DNA of 64,000 bases from CBDHEY01 sp965262305 (GTDB lineage Bacteria > Pseudomonadota > Gammaproteobacteria > Pseudomonadales > Cellvibrionaceae), in the NCBI GenBank assembly GCA_965262305.1, contig CBDHEY010000004.1, forward strand, positions 1,364,001 through 1,428,000. Reading direction: 5' to 3'. Made by a program: the position numbers and the translations under genes. This document shows, in pieces, positions 1 through 9,436 of the stretch. Each line of letters starts with the position of its first letter. Position 1 is the stretch's first letter. A model generated the notes under the pieces. That model worked only from the letters and a program-made list of their open reading frames with translations. It was not told where the DNA came from and made no database searches.

Positions 1-1178
1 ATGCGAATATTTGAGTCGTTGGGATCTTCTCCATACGGAAAAGTTGCACCAGCTGGGGTTAATTTAACGCCGGCTTCCCCTGCGAGTTTCACTACCTCTT
101 TTGCGACTCCGGGTTGAGTATCGAAAGAAATAAAGTAGCCTCCTTCTGCGGATTCCCAGCGTCCTAAATCATTCTCATTAAAAGCATTTTCTAAATGAGA
201 AAGAACACTTTCAAATCTTGGTTTAATTATTTCGGCGTGTCTTTGCATGTGTGTCTTGAGGGAGTCTTTCGTTGCGAAAAATTTAGCATGCCGTAATTGA
301 TTTACCTTATCAGGACCAATCGTTAAGAAACTGAGAGCTTTTTTAATTGCAGCTAAATTCTTTTCACTTGCGCCAATAAACGATATTCCAGCACCGGCAA
401 AAGTGACTTTAGAGGTGGACGCAAACTGAATTACGCTATCTTCGGTCCCGTATTTTAGGCATTCATCGAAGATGCTGCTAAGTTGAACAGGGCTTTCAGT
501 TAAGTCATGAATTGCATATGCGTTGTCCCAAAAAATACGAAATTCCGAGTGAGCCGTTTTCCCAAGCTGTGCAATGCGTGATACGATTTCATCACTATAA
601 ACGACACCTGTAGGGTTAGAATATTTAGGCACGCACCACATCCCTCGAATATTTTCATCTTCCGAGATTAATTTTTCTACTTTATTCATGTCAGGACCCG
701 AGGCTGTCATGGGAACGGTGACCATTTCAATTCCAAAATGTTCGCAAACTGAGTAATGGCGGTCGTAACCAGGTACGGGGCAGATGAACTTTACAATTGA
801 ATTTTTATTCCACGCTGAGTCTTTTCCGTTAATACCAAAAATATGCGCCACACTCATAGTTTGATGCATGAGAGTAAGACTACTGTTTCCACCTGCAAAT
901 ACGTTTTCTGGAGGGATAGTTAAGATGTTAGCCCCTAATTCTCGTGCTTCTGGAATACCTTCTAATCCACCATAATTTCTGACGTCAACACCATCTCTGG
1001 TTTTGTAATCGCCTTTTAGTATCCCGTCTAATGCATCAGAAATAGACAGCTGGTCTGCAGACGGTTTTCCTCTAGTAAGATCAAGTGAAAGCTTTTTCGC
1101 TTTTACATTTCTATATTCTGCGGATAATTCCGATTCCCATTCAGTAAGCTGTTCTTGACTGGCGCTGCGAATGTCCAA
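1..1178 (-). CDS. PLP-dependent aminotransferase, type Ic aspartate aminotransferase-like (C-terminus cut by window edge)
   Basis: The minus-strand frame is open from 1178 to the window edge, so about 392 residues are visible and the C-terminus is missing. Early residues include LTRGKPSADQLSISDAL and YGGLEGIPEARELGANIL, and the Schiff-base lysine is probably in FASTSKVTFAGAG. This pattern fits the fold-type I group often annotated Aminotran_MocR/AspT-Ic (PF12897), which transfers amino groups between aspartate and 2-oxoglutarate in the cytoplasm. No ATG is available. I chose the TTG at 1178 because GAGGG lies 7 nt upstream. It is transcribed divergently from the next gene. The fold is secure; the substrate is inferred from family resemblance. 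Confidence 0.8.
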   Translation of the reverse strand, partial: MDIRSASQEQLTEWESELSAEYRNVKAKKLSLDLTRGKPSADQLSISDALDGILKGDYKTRDGVDVRNYGGLEGIPEARELGANILTIPPENVFAGGNSSLTLMHQTMSVAHIFGINGKDSAWNKNSIVKFICPVPGYDRHYSVCEHFGIEMVTVPMTASGPDMNKVEKLISEDENIRGMWCVPKYSNPTGVVYSDEIVSRIAQLGKTAHSEFRIFWDNAYAIHDLTESPVQLSSIFDECLKYGTEDSVIQFASTSKVTFAGAGISFIGASEKNLAAIKKALSFLTIGPDKVNQLRHAKFFATKDSLKTHMQRHAEIIKPRFESVLSHLENAFNENDLGRWESAEGGYFISFDTQPGVAKEVVKLAGEAGVKLTPAGATFPYGEDPNDSNIR

Positions 1179-1303
1179 AGTTTTGCCCTCTTTTTGACCT
1201 TTACGTGTTAAACGCTGAATTATAGCTATTTATAAGGGCTTTGAAATAGCTTTCGAATATTGACGATTTGTAGCCTATGTTAATATGGCTTGTTGGAGGA
1301 TTT

Positions 1304-1852
1304 ATGAGCAAAATTTTTAATTCAAGTGGATACATCCATGCAGGCTTTATCGAATCTAGCTCTGGAGAACAGTTGGACTTTTCTGTTTTGCCACCTTTTC
1401 TAAGAGTTTTACTTTCTACAGATGGTACGGTAACAAAAAGCTTGGAATCATTTTTTTGGGAGCCTGTGAAGGTTGATGCGGTAGAGCAAAAGTTAGTAAC
1501 GTTATCTAGCGAGCTGCCTGCGCTTGATCTAAATCAAGGTGATGCGGTTCTAAGTCGAAAAGTTGAGTTAGTTGGGGACAATTCCAAAAAGATCTACAGT
1601 TATGCCGACTCCTATATTTGTGTTGATAAATTACCCGATTTTATTGCCAGGAGTATAATAGAGGGGGACATTGGAATAGGTGAGTTGTTGCGAGAGCGAG
1701 GTCTAGAAACTTATCGAGAAATAATTGATTTTGGAATTCGTTTTCGAGGACAAGATAAGGAATCCGTTTGGCGTTCGTATTTAATTATGCATGAAAAACA
1801 AGCAATTATAAGTATAACTGAGTACTTTCCTTTATCCATTTACTCTTCGTGA
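1304..1852 (+). CDS. Chorismate pyruvate-lyase-like protein (UbiC/DUF98 fold)
   Basis: This is a 182-aa protein without signal peptide. The pattern LLSTDGTVTKSLESFF, then R-V-E-L-V followed by Y-A-D-S-Y and a late G-I-G-E-L-L-R-E, matches the chorismate-lyase-like superfamily (UbiC, DUF98). Members remove pyruvate from chorismate to make 4-hydroxybenzoate or act on related ligands. The ATG at 1304 is preceded by a strong GGAGGA; an earlier ATG at 1277 lacks one. Its end overlaps the convergent msrQ by about 20 bp. Family membership is a pattern judgement without a profile search, and the substrate is unknown. It could contribute 4-hydroxybenzoate for ubiquinone or a pigment, but no ubiA is seen nearby. 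Confidence 0.55.
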   Translation: MSKIFNSSGYIHAGFIESSSGEQLDFSVLPPFLRVLLSTDGTVTKSLESFFWEPVKVDAVEQKLVTLSSELPALDLNQGDAVLSRKVELVGDNSKKIYSYADSYICVDKLPDFIARSIIEGDIGIGELLRERGLETYREIIDFGIRFRGQDKESVWRSYLIMHEKQAIISITEYFPLSIYSS

Positions 1853-2464
1853 AAAGAGATTTGCGACGGGGGCTCGAAAAATCATTAGAACCAAAAAAAG
1901 CGAGCCGTAAACCCAAGACTCTTTAAAATCGGCACGTGTAAGCCAAATAAGATGCACTATGCCTAAAAACGCTATCAAATAAGATAACTTATGAAGCTTG
2001 CTCCAATTTTTACCAAGTTTTCTGCGTGCTTTTTTTGTTGAGGTAATGACTAAAGGTATGAGTAAAACCAATGCAATGAACCCGACGGTGATATAGGGGC
2101 GCTCTACTATGTCTTCCCATAAATAGACTAGTGAGAAACCTTGGTCGAAGATCAAATAGACAAGGAAATGTATAAATGCGTAGAAAAAACCATACAGTCC
2201 CAAGGGGCGCCGAAAAACGATAAGCCAATTATTTTTAGTCAGCATTATAAGAGGCGTTATTGTAAGAGTAATTAAGAGTAGTCTTAACGCCCACTCCCCA
2301 GAGGTGTGAGTAAGATGCTCCACGGGGTTCGTGCCAAGCTGATTCGTCAATGTTAAAAATATTAAGCTTAAAAACGGAATTAAACTTAAAATGTGAACAC
2401 CGGGACGCAGAATTTTATTCAGCCAAAACGGAGTCGGCTGAATAGATAAATAGCCTTTAGCCAT
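1832..2464 (-). CDS. msrQ: MsrQ, heme-binding membrane subunit of periplasmic methionine sulfoxide reductase
   Basis: This 210-aa multi-pass membrane protein (about six helices) belongs to the ferric-reductase-like YedZ/MsrQ family. It carries electrons from the quinone pool or flavin to MsrP in the periplasm. Seen in the sequence: the early LNKILRPGVHILSLIPF, histidines likely to ligate heme (YAFIHFLVYLIFD, WSKLHKLSYLIAFLGIVHLIW) and the YGFFYAFIH core. Length is normal. It lies 20 bp downstream of msrP on the same strand, the standard msrPQ order, so cotranscription is likely. Its 3' end overlaps the convergent chorismate-lyase-like gene. Confidence 0.93.
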   Translation of the reverse strand: MAKGYLSIQPTPFWLNKILRPGVHILSLIPFLSLIFLTLTNQLGTNPVEHLTHTSGEWALRLLLITLTITPLIMLTKNNWLIVFRRPLGLYGFFYAFIHFLVYLIFDQGFSLVYLWEDIVERPYITVGFIALVLLIPLVITSTKKARRKLGKNWSKLHKLSYLIAFLGIVHLIWLTRADFKESWVYGSLFLVLMIFRAPVANLFSRRVNG

Positions 2465-2484
2465 AAAAATTTAAGTAATCGGTA

Positions 2485-3456
2485 TTAATAATATTTTTTG
2501 AGATCCATACCCTTGTACAAATGGGCAACCTCATCAGCATATCCATTGAACATTAAGGTTTTTCGTTTGAATAATTCGCCGATTCGCCGTTCGCGTTTTT
2601 GGCTCCATCTTGGGTGATTTACTTCTGGGTTTACATTAGAGTAAAAACCGTATTCTCTTGGTGCGATCATATTCCAGCTAGTTTGTGGCTCTTCCTCAGT
2701 AAAGCGAATTTTTACAATGGATTTGATGCTCTTAAATCCGTATTTCCAGGGAACAACCAGTCTTATCGGAGCCCCGTTTTGGTTTGGCAACGGTTTTCCG
2801 TAAAGTCCTGTTGCCATGAAGGTGAGTGGGTGCATGGCTTCATCCATCCTCAACCCCTCACGATACGGCCATGGCACGGTTGGGCGTTTTTGGCCGGGCA
2901 GTGGGTTCTTTTTATCGTAGATGGTTTCGAAATATACGTATTTTGCTTTTTTTGTCGGTTCAAACCGTTTTATTAAATCGGCGAGAGGAAATCCCACCCA
3001 TGGAATGACCATCGACCAGGCTTCAACACATCGAAATCGATATACCCGTTCTTCAAAGCTATGTGGCGCAAGAAGCTCTTCAAGTGAATATGAGCCTGTT
3101 TTTTTGCATTCGCCTTCAATACTGACTTTCCAGTCGTTTGTAATGAGTTTATCTGCAAACCGAACTGGATCGTCTTTACTTGTTCCAAGTTCGTAAAAAT
3201 TATTATAAGTGGTTATATCTTTAAAAGAATTTAATGGTTCATCAACGGAATACGTCTTTTTAGTATTGTTAAACTTCAACAGAGATTGTTTCGAGAGGCT
3301 AGCCCATACGAAATTAGGTAATAATGCAGAAGCCGTCATTAAAGCGCCGCCGGCAAGGGTACTTTTTAACAGAGAACGTCTCTGATTAAAGAGTGTTTCT
3401 GGAGTAACCTTTTGATTTGATTGATCTATTTTGTGATTTTGTGTGTTTGATTTCAT
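2485..3456 (-). CDS. msrP: MsrP, molybdopterin catalytic subunit of periplasmic methionine sulfoxide reductase
   Basis: This 323-aa SUOX-fold molybdoenzyme repairs oxidised methionines of envelope proteins. A Tat signal is visible at residues 26-52 (QRRSLLKSTLAGGALM, ending near the A of FVWA), as expected for export of a folded cofactor protein. The molybdenum-ligating cysteine lies in RFRCVEAWSMVIPWVG, followed by PNQNGAPIRLVVPWKYGFKSIKSI, typical of the family (given here only to mark the C-terminal half). Length is normal. It is first in the msrPQ pair. Expression signals were not identified. Confidence 0.95.
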   Translation of the reverse strand: MKSNTQNHKIDQSNQKVTPETLFNQRRSLLKSTLAGGALMTASALLPNFVWASLSKQSLLKFNNTKKTYSVDEPLNSFKDITTYNNFYELGTSKDDPVRFADKLITNDWKVSIEGECKKTGSYSLEELLAPHSFEERVYRFRCVEAWSMVIPWVGFPLADLIKRFEPTKKAKYVYFETIYDKKNPLPGQKRPTVPWPYREGLRMDEAMHPLTFMATGLYGKPLPNQNGAPIRLVVPWKYGFKSIKSIVKIRFTEEEPQTSWNMIAPREYGFYSNVNPEVNHPRWSQKRERRIGELFKRKTLMFNGYADEVAHLYKGMDLKKYY

Positions 3457-3537
3457 GTGAAGCCATTCTCAACCTGCTGGTATTAATGAGTTTAGAGCAG
3501 AATGAAGCCAAATGGTTCGCAATAGATCGGTATAAGG

Positions 3538-4548
3538 TTATCGGTTCAAAGAATTAATAATCGAAGCGCGGATTTTACGTGCATTTTCTTCAGTTAAATC
3601 ACCTAGTATGCCTTTTGCTGAATCGGGTAAATGGTCAACAGGATCCTCTTCAGTATTAAAAATATAATGGTTGAATACTTCCTTCCAAGCTTGCTTTTGA
3701 TGATTTGGTAGGCTTTTTATCGATAGGATTGACCCTAATAGCGCATCAAAAGGAGAAGAATAGTATGGAGGATTACTATTCCACCAATAGTTCACGAGGA
3801 TGTTAAAATCATCCAGTCCTTCAACGTGATGCCACCAAAGGCTCGGGATGTAAATAGCATCTCCTGGTTCCAATGTGGCCACTTCGGCATGTTCTAGCGC
3901 CTCTTTAAATCTTGGGTATTTCTCGAAATCCGGTTTTTCAAAATCCACCAGACTTAATGATTGTCCTGCTGGGGTGAGGTCAAGTGGTCCGATATAAAGG
4001 TTTTTAATTTGATCAGTCGGAAAAAGTGTAAATCGGCGTCGTCCATGCACAACGCAAGCAATGTTATCAGGAATATCATAATGGGCTGAAATGCGAGTTT
4101 TATTTCCGATCCAGATGCGTGGTGTGACGTTTTTATCCATGAACGGTAAGGAATTTTCCTCCGCGAAACCTGGCAGTATTGTATTGGTTGGCGTAGATCC
4201 CATGTAGATTGATTTGGGGTTATCCGAATGTTTTTGCTCTAATATCTGGTCTATAAGTGTGTTTAGTTTTCCCTGTATGTGGTTGAAGTTAAAACCATTA
4301 TAGGTTTCGTTGTAACAGTATCTTCCTTTTATTTGCTCTGTACTTACAAACGCCCTTATTGGCTTGTTGTTGTATAACGACTTTAAATATTCGCTTTTTG
4401 ACTTATTGTTTGTATGATTTTTGATCGCCTCCCACTCTTTTATTGCCCCTTTTAAAACTCTTGGGCGGTCAGAATTCGCGACCTGAGTGAGGAAATTTTT
4501 TTCGTCTATGTTGCTAAATTCCGGGATTAATTTTTGGATTTTTAACAC
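3538..4548 (-). CDS. Cupin-like JmjC-domain protein (putative Fe(II)/2-oxoglutarate oxygenase)
   Basis: This 336-aa soluble protein has a cupin_8/JmjC core. The HxD metal motif is in ISAHYDIPDNIAC, the distal histidine is in IPSLWWHHVEGL, and the strand WWNSNPPYYSSP follows. The family includes hydroxylases of proteins and small molecules; the substrate here is not predictable. In gammaproteobacteria and Caulobacter such genes often travel with TonB-dependent receptors, tryptophan halogenases and SapC proteins, all of which occur at 11-16.8 kb. A functional link is inferred from that association and is weakened by the 6.5-kb separation and opposite strand. Confidence 0.8.
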   Translation of the reverse strand: MLKIQKLIPEFSNIDEKNFLTQVANSDRPRVLKGAIKEWEAIKNHTNNKSKSEYLKSLYNNKPIRAFVSTEQIKGRYCYNETYNGFNFNHIQGKLNTLIDQILEQKHSDNPKSIYMGSTPTNTILPGFAEENSLPFMDKNVTPRIWIGNKTRISAHYDIPDNIACVVHGRRRFTLFPTDQIKNLYIGPLDLTPAGQSLSLVDFEKPDFEKYPRFKEALEHAEVATLEPGDAIYIPSLWWHHVEGLDDFNILVNYWWNSNPPYYSSPFDALLGSILSIKSLPNHQKQAWKEVFNHYIFNTEEDPVDHLPDSAKGILGDLTEENARKIRASIINSLNR

Positions 4549-4750
4549 TAATATTGCTCTTGTTTTGCAAAAATAATTTGTATAAATTGTATTAATTATA
4601 TATCGAGTTAACTTACCATTCTAAATTCGCAATGTCACTTTTTAGCTAGAGATTTGTTGCCTTATCAATGAGCGATAGATATTGAATAAAAAAGTGTAAA
4701 ACAGCATCTATTTTTTCAAATAATAAAAATATTCATTTAAGCTATTTTAA

Positions 4751-5019
4751 TTAATGAATCCGGTCCTCTTCTTTATAAAGTTTTTTGATGGCCTTGCGAC
4801 TGTATTTATCCTCAAGAATATAAAAGATTGATTTTGAGTGGGGTACGCGCTCCATTCCCAAAGCAAAACCAATTGCCCCTGGTATCATCTTCCTAAAACG
4901 CTTTGTCCAAGACAATTTGGATACATTCCCATCCATGGTTCTGAAAGGCTTGAAGTAATTTGCTCTATTTCGGTGTATATCCAATCTGGGCTAGCGAAAA
5001 CAAAAAAATCACAACTGTT
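4751..5019 (-). pseudogene. Degraded gene remnant with a frameshift, family unknown
   Basis: Two minus-strand frames that look coding meet in the middle. One reads CDFFVFASPDWIYTEIEQ through EPWMGMYPNCLGQSVL before a stop. The other continues with KMIPGAIGFALGMERV, then SKSIFYILEDKYSRKAIK and a natural stop at 4751. Together they read like the C-terminal 85-90 residues of one protein with a single indel near 4880-4900. No start codon with a ribosome binding site is seen, and upstream frames contain stops. I do not recognise the family. Confidence 0.35.
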
Positions 5020-5481
5020 TTAACGTCTGCTGCTATCATTTCAACTTATTCGTTTACAGATAGCTTGCGAGCCATTTTTTATTGTGCCTGCGCTATAAAA
5101 ATGTACTTGTTAGATTACACGGGGCGGCGATAATTGATCAACTTTAATTAATCCACTCTTTGAAAAAAGAAACAGTTCTCACTTAGAGAGCCGCATCAAA
5201 TAATTGTTTATTCGATAGCTAAACATTCCGATGCTGATTGGGCTGTGTATGTTCAATAATTTTAATTTGCTCTATCGTGATTTACATGAAATGATTCTAA
5301 TAATATTAGAGTCAACTAGGCCTAACATTTGCGGTACAAATATTTATTTTTTATATTGTTTTTAGGGCTACTCTTGAGGCATTTTAGTTTTATTTATGTT
5401 AACTTTGAGATGCTAGTGACTCAATAGAGCATATTCTGTAGTGATCAGAACAAAACATTATAAGAATTTCGGAGGGATTTT
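5020..5481. other. AT-rich intergenic region, no gene seen
   Basis: There is no ORF with plausible start and codon use on either strand. It probably contains the promoter of the FG-GAP lipoprotein pair. A GGAGGG ribosome binding site at 5471-5476 belongs to the downstream gene. The stretch 4549-4750 is likewise empty and AT-rich. Confidence 0.5.
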
Positions 5482-7281
5482 TTGTACAAGTATAAAAATC
5501 GTTTTTTGGTTGGTTTAGTAATTGTAAATTGTACATGTTTTTTAGTTGGTTGCGGTGGTTCTTCCGAAACATTGCCAGACTCTGTAGCAACTTCTTCTTC
5601 GCTTGTTACGCCAAGTCCTACTGAAACTCCTCTTGCTACACCAACTCGCACAGCTGAGCCTTTACCTACAGTTTCTTTACCTCCATACATACCAGTGCTT
5701 TTGGAAGAAGACATCGTGGAAAGCGAACTAGTAATTAGGAATTTTGATTCAGAGAATATTATTTGTTCAAATAATGAAAGCACTAGCAATACGTTTACGG
5801 AAGTTGCTTTATCTTCAGGTATTAATCACATTTATGAATCTCCAGAAAGCGATGGAGTCTTTGGTCAAGGTGGGGGTGTCGCTGCAGGAGATTTTAACAA
5901 TGACGGCTGGACAGATTTTTATTTAGTAGGTGGTATTGAAAGCCAAAGCGCACTTTATCGAAATTTGGGAGATGGAACTTTTGAGAATGTGGCTACAGCT
6001 TTTGGTTTAGATTTTATGGAGCAAAACTCAGGTCCGTCGTTCGCTGATTTTAATGGTGATGGTTGGTTGGATTTATTCATAGGTGCTGTAGGGTCTCTAA
6101 ACGGGGTTGAGCGACGTGGAGAAATTCGCTTGCTCACAAATTCTGAAGGAGAAAGTTTTGAAGATCATACAGTTTCTTCTGGAATACAGATATTTGGCAA
6201 CACAGTTTCTGCAAGCTGGGGAGACTACGACAAAGATGGCGACTTGGACTTGGTTACCTCTCACTGGATTAGAGGTCCTCAAATAGAGTTTAGTTATTTA
6301 TGGAGAAACGATAGGCAAAATGGTTTTGTCAATGTGGATGATATTGCCAACATACCCCCTCAGAACAATTTCGCTACAGGTGACGATACGTTTACTCCAA
6401 ATTTCACTGATATCAATGGCGATGGTTGGCTAGATATTTTAATGGCTTCAGATCGGGGCTACAGTCAAGTTTATTTAAACAAAAGAGATGGCTCATTCGA
6501 AAACATCACAAATGCAATAATCTCCGATCAATCTGGTATGGGAGCTGCAGTTGGAGACTATGATAATGACGGTGATATGGATTGGTTTGTTACCGCAATT
6601 AGCGAGTTTGACGGTTTTGGTCATCCAGATGGCAATCGGCTTTACGAGAATCGTGGCGACGGGTATTTCTCTGATAAAACTGACGTTGCAGGTGTTCGAG
6701 ATGGGTTTTGGGGGTGGGGAGCATGTTTTGCGGATTTTAATAACGATGGCCACTTGGATATATTCCATGTGAATGGAATGACTTCTGATACAAATACGAA
6801 TTTTGATTGGAATCGTTTTGTGAACGATCCATCCCGTTTATTTATTTCAAACGGAGACAAAACTTTTTCTGAATCATCTTTATCCTGGGGTATTATTGAT
6901 GATGGTTTGGGAAGAGGGCTGTCGTGTCTTGACTATGACAAAGATGGAGATATGGATATTTTAGTTACAAACAATGGCGAAAGAGCTCAACTCTATTGCA
7001 ATAGCGGCAATGGTAATTCATTTTTAAATGTATCTCTACAATATACCGGCTTTAATCGGTTAGGAATTGGCTCAAAAATTTTAGTGACTCAAGCTGGTAT
7101 AACTCAGATGCGAGAAATAAGTGCTGGTAATAACTATGTGTCACAAAATCCTGCTGAGGCTCACTTTGGTTTCCACGGAAGCCCTTCAGTTATCGATATG
7201 GTTAAAGTTTTGTGGAGTGATGGTAAAACTACAGTTCATGAAAATATAGAGCCTAATCAGCATATTACGATCATTCGTTAG
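5482..7281 (+). CDS. FG-GAP/VCBS-repeat lipoprotein with C-terminal ASPIC/UnbV domain (copy 1)
   Basis: This is a 599-aa predicted lipoprotein. The signal peptide ends in a lipobox (FLVGC, Cys24), then comes a Pro/Thr-rich linker to about residue 70. Seven calcium-binding FG-GAP repeats follow, for example AAGDFNNDGWTDFYLVGG, ADFNGDGWLDLFIG, WGDYDKDGDLDLVTS and GDYDNDGDMDWFVT, giving a beta-propeller between about residues 130 and 490. An ASPIC/UnbV (CRTAC1-like) module closes the protein (GSKILVTQAG ... VKVLWSDGKTTVHENI). The start is TTG, 5 nt after GGAGGG. It is followed directly by a paralogue. Such propellers bind glycans or proteins at the cell surface; the ligand is unknown. The later TonB-receptor locus suggests a surface capture role (inference). 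Confidence 0.85.
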   Translation: MYKYKNRFLVGLVIVNCTCFLVGCGGSSETLPDSVATSSSLVTPSPTETPLATPTRTAEPLPTVSLPPYIPVLLEEDIVESELVIRNFDSENIICSNNESTSNTFTEVALSSGINHIYESPESDGVFGQGGGVAAGDFNNDGWTDFYLVGGIESQSALYRNLGDGTFENVATAFGLDFMEQNSGPSFADFNGDGWLDLFIGAVGSLNGVERRGEIRLLTNSEGESFEDHTVSSGIQIFGNTVSASWGDYDKDGDLDLVTSHWIRGPQIEFSYLWRNDRQNGFVNVDDIANIPPQNNFATGDDTFTPNFTDINGDGWLDILMASDRGYSQVYLNKRDGSFENITNAIISDQSGMGAAVGDYDNDGDMDWFVTAISEFDGFGHPDGNRLYENRGDGYFSDKTDVAGVRDGFWGWGACFADFNNDGHLDIFHVNGMTSDTNTNFDWNRFVNDPSRLFISNGDKTFSESSLSWGIIDDGLGRGLSCLDYDKDGDMDILVTNNGERAQLYCNSGNGNSFLNVSLQYTGFNRLGIGSKILVTQAGITQMREISAGNNYVSQNPAEAHFGFHGSPSVIDMVKVLWSDGKTTVHENIEPNQHITIIR

Positions 7282-7326
7282 TTGGTTATCTTATTGAGGG
7301 AAAATTATTTTTCGTTGGTGTTTTTG

Positions 7327-9087
7327 ATGAAGTCGATTATTTTTTTAGTTTTATTATTATTGGTTGCATGTGGAGGTGGTTCTAATTCGGATAACGATGA
7401 TGTTCTCCCAAGTCCCAGTCCAACGGTCGTTCCTTCTAGCACTCCAACCCAAATGCCTTTTCCTACATCAGAACCCTTGCCTATCGTATCGTTACCGCCC
7501 ATCTCGTTACCAAGCCCCATAGAGATCGATTTGGTTGATGCCAGTATAGAAGTGGTTGAAATAAATCTTGATACTCAAAGGATATGCGGTCCGAGAGAAA
7601 GTGGTTTTGGTTTTTCTGAAGTCTCGGATCAAATTGGAATTGCATTCAATCATGTTACGGTTGATGGCCCGGGTCTTTCCGGTGAATTTAACGGTGTTGC
7701 CGCAGGTGATTTTGATAATGATGGTTGGGTCGACGTATATGCTGTAGGAGGAGAAAATAATGCAAATGCATTATTTAAGAATAACGGTTCTGGGGGCTTT
7801 CAAGACGTGGCTCAGGAATTGTCAATTGATTTCATTAATAAGCAAGCTGGTCCTTCCTTTGCGGATTTCAATGGGGACGGTTGGCTTGATTTATTTATTG
7901 GATCATTGGCGCGAAATCTTCAAACAAATGATTTCGTAGGTGGTACGCCGAAGTTACTTGTTAATAATGGTGGAAATGAGTTTGTAGACGTGTTCGCATC
8001 ATCAAACATCTTATTACCACGTAACAGTGTGTCTTCTAGTTGGGGCGACTATGATCGTGATGGTTATTTAGATTTATTAACATCGAGATGGTCGTTTAGT
8101 TTTACATTCTCATTTGAAAATTTATGGCGAAACAATGGCGATGAAAGTTTTAGTTCTGTAAATGATATTGTAGGTATTGAGTGGATAGAATTTGAAGATT
8201 TCAGTTTTGCGGGTACTTTCTCTGATATTAATAACGACGGGTGGCTGGATCTTTTGTATGCTGCGGACTTTGAAAATAGTCGAGTTTATTTGAATCAGGA
8301 GGTGGAAGGTCAGCGTGTTTTTGCAAATATAAGCAATGCTGTCATATCTGATACTAATGGCATGGGCTCAGCAGTTGGGGATTATGACAATGATGGAGAC
8401 ATGGACTGGTTTGTTACGTCTATAAGTCATTTTGACGAACGTGGGCACCCTGAGGGAAATCGTTTATATGAAAATCGTGGTGATGGATATTTCGTCGATA
8501 AAACTGATGAGGCAAATGTCCGCAACGGTTATTGGGGGTGGGGTGCATGTTTTTCAGATTTTGACAATGATATGCACTTGGATATTTTTCATGTAAATGG
8601 TTTTCAAGGGCAGGGAGAGCGCTTTGAGAATGACCCGTCACGACTTTTTATGTCTAATGGTGATAAAACTTTTAGAGAGGCCTCTTTGGAGCTGGGAATA
8701 AATGACTCCGGGCAAGGGCGTGGTGTGATCTGCTTCGATTATGACCGTGATGGAGATATTGATATTTATGTCGCAAATAATGGACAGCCAAATAAATTTT
8801 ATTGTAATCACGGAAGCGAAAATAACTATTTGAATATCCAACTTCGCAATTCTGGAAACAATATTTTTGGAATTGGATCTAAGATCGTTTTGGCGCTTAA
8901 TGAAACAAATTTGATGAGAGAGGTTCGAATTGGTGATAACTACTCGTCAAATAATCCTCCAGAAGTGCATTTTGGATTGGGTGCGATTGAGGTGGTTAAC
9001 ACGGTAACAGTGTATTGGCCTGATGGTAAATCGTCGAGGTTCGAAAATGTTGACAGCAATCAACATATTATTGTTCGGCGTGAATAA
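7327..9087 (+). CDS. FG-GAP/VCBS-repeat lipoprotein with C-terminal ASPIC/UnbV domain (copy 2)
   Basis: Paralogue of the preceding gene, with the same architecture: lipobox LLLVACGGG (Cys15 from this start), a Pro/Thr linker, seven FG-GAP repeats (AAGDFDNDGWVDVYAVGG, ADFNGDGWLDLFIG, GDYDNDGDMDWFVT, FDYDRDGDIDIYVANN) and a terminal ASPIC/UnbV module (VTVYWPDGKSSRFENV). The frame is open back to the stop codon of copy 1 at 7281. I chose ATG 7327 because it gives the best signal peptide, but a TTG at 7315 or further upstream is possible, since GAGGG lies at 7296-7300. The pair is a tandem duplication, probably one transcript. Confidence 0.83.
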   Translation: MKSIIFLVLLLLVACGGGSNSDNDDVLPSPSPTVVPSSTPTQMPFPTSEPLPIVSLPPISLPSPIEIDLVDASIEVVEINLDTQRICGPRESGFGFSEVSDQIGIAFNHVTVDGPGLSGEFNGVAAGDFDNDGWVDVYAVGGENNANALFKNNGSGGFQDVAQELSIDFINKQAGPSFADFNGDGWLDLFIGSLARNLQTNDFVGGTPKLLVNNGGNEFVDVFASSNILLPRNSVSSSWGDYDRDGYLDLLTSRWSFSFTFSFENLWRNNGDESFSSVNDIVGIEWIEFEDFSFAGTFSDINNDGWLDLLYAADFENSRVYLNQEVEGQRVFANISNAVISDTNGMGSAVGDYDNDGDMDWFVTSISHFDERGHPEGNRLYENRGDGYFVDKTDEANVRNGYWGWGACFSDFDNDMHLDIFHVNGFQGQGERFENDPSRLFMSNGDKTFREASLELGINDSGQGRGVICFDYDRDGDIDIYVANNGQPNKFYCNHGSENNYLNIQLRNSGNNIFGIGSKIVLALNETNLMREVRIGDNYSSNNPPEVHFGLGAIEVVNTVTVYWPDGKSSRFENVDSNQHIIVRRE

Positions 9088-9436
9088 TGCATAATCAATA
9101 TAAGTGGCAGTTCAAATTGGAAAGCGATTATTTCGAAGCTCTAGTTACTACTCATTTTGATTGGTTGATAAGTGTTCAAAAGGCCTTTTGCTTGCTTAAA
9201 CACTATAAATTAGTGCTAAGGAAATGTTTTCATGCTTAAAAAATTATCGTATAGTTGGAACCGCCTTAGTGCCCGAAGCTTAGTTAATTAGTCAAAAATA
9301 ACGATAAAAAGTTCAAGGCTTGATAAAAATAAACTTCGCTTCGGGGATAATTATAACAATTGAAAACGAGGATTCTTTATTGAGCCTCACAATTTCTGAT
9401 TTACATAATAAAAACTGATCTATTGGAGCATCGATT
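9088..9436. other. Intergenic region, no gene seen
   Basis: About 350 bp without a supported ORF. It separates the FG-GAP pair from the next lipoprotein and probably carries a terminator and promoter, but I could not identify a clear intrinsic terminator or a convincing -35/-10 pair. Confidence 0.4.

Noticed and set aside
1277..1303. Upstream ATG for the chorismate-lyase-like gene
   Set aside because: No ribosome binding site, whereas ATG 1304 is preceded by GGAGGA.
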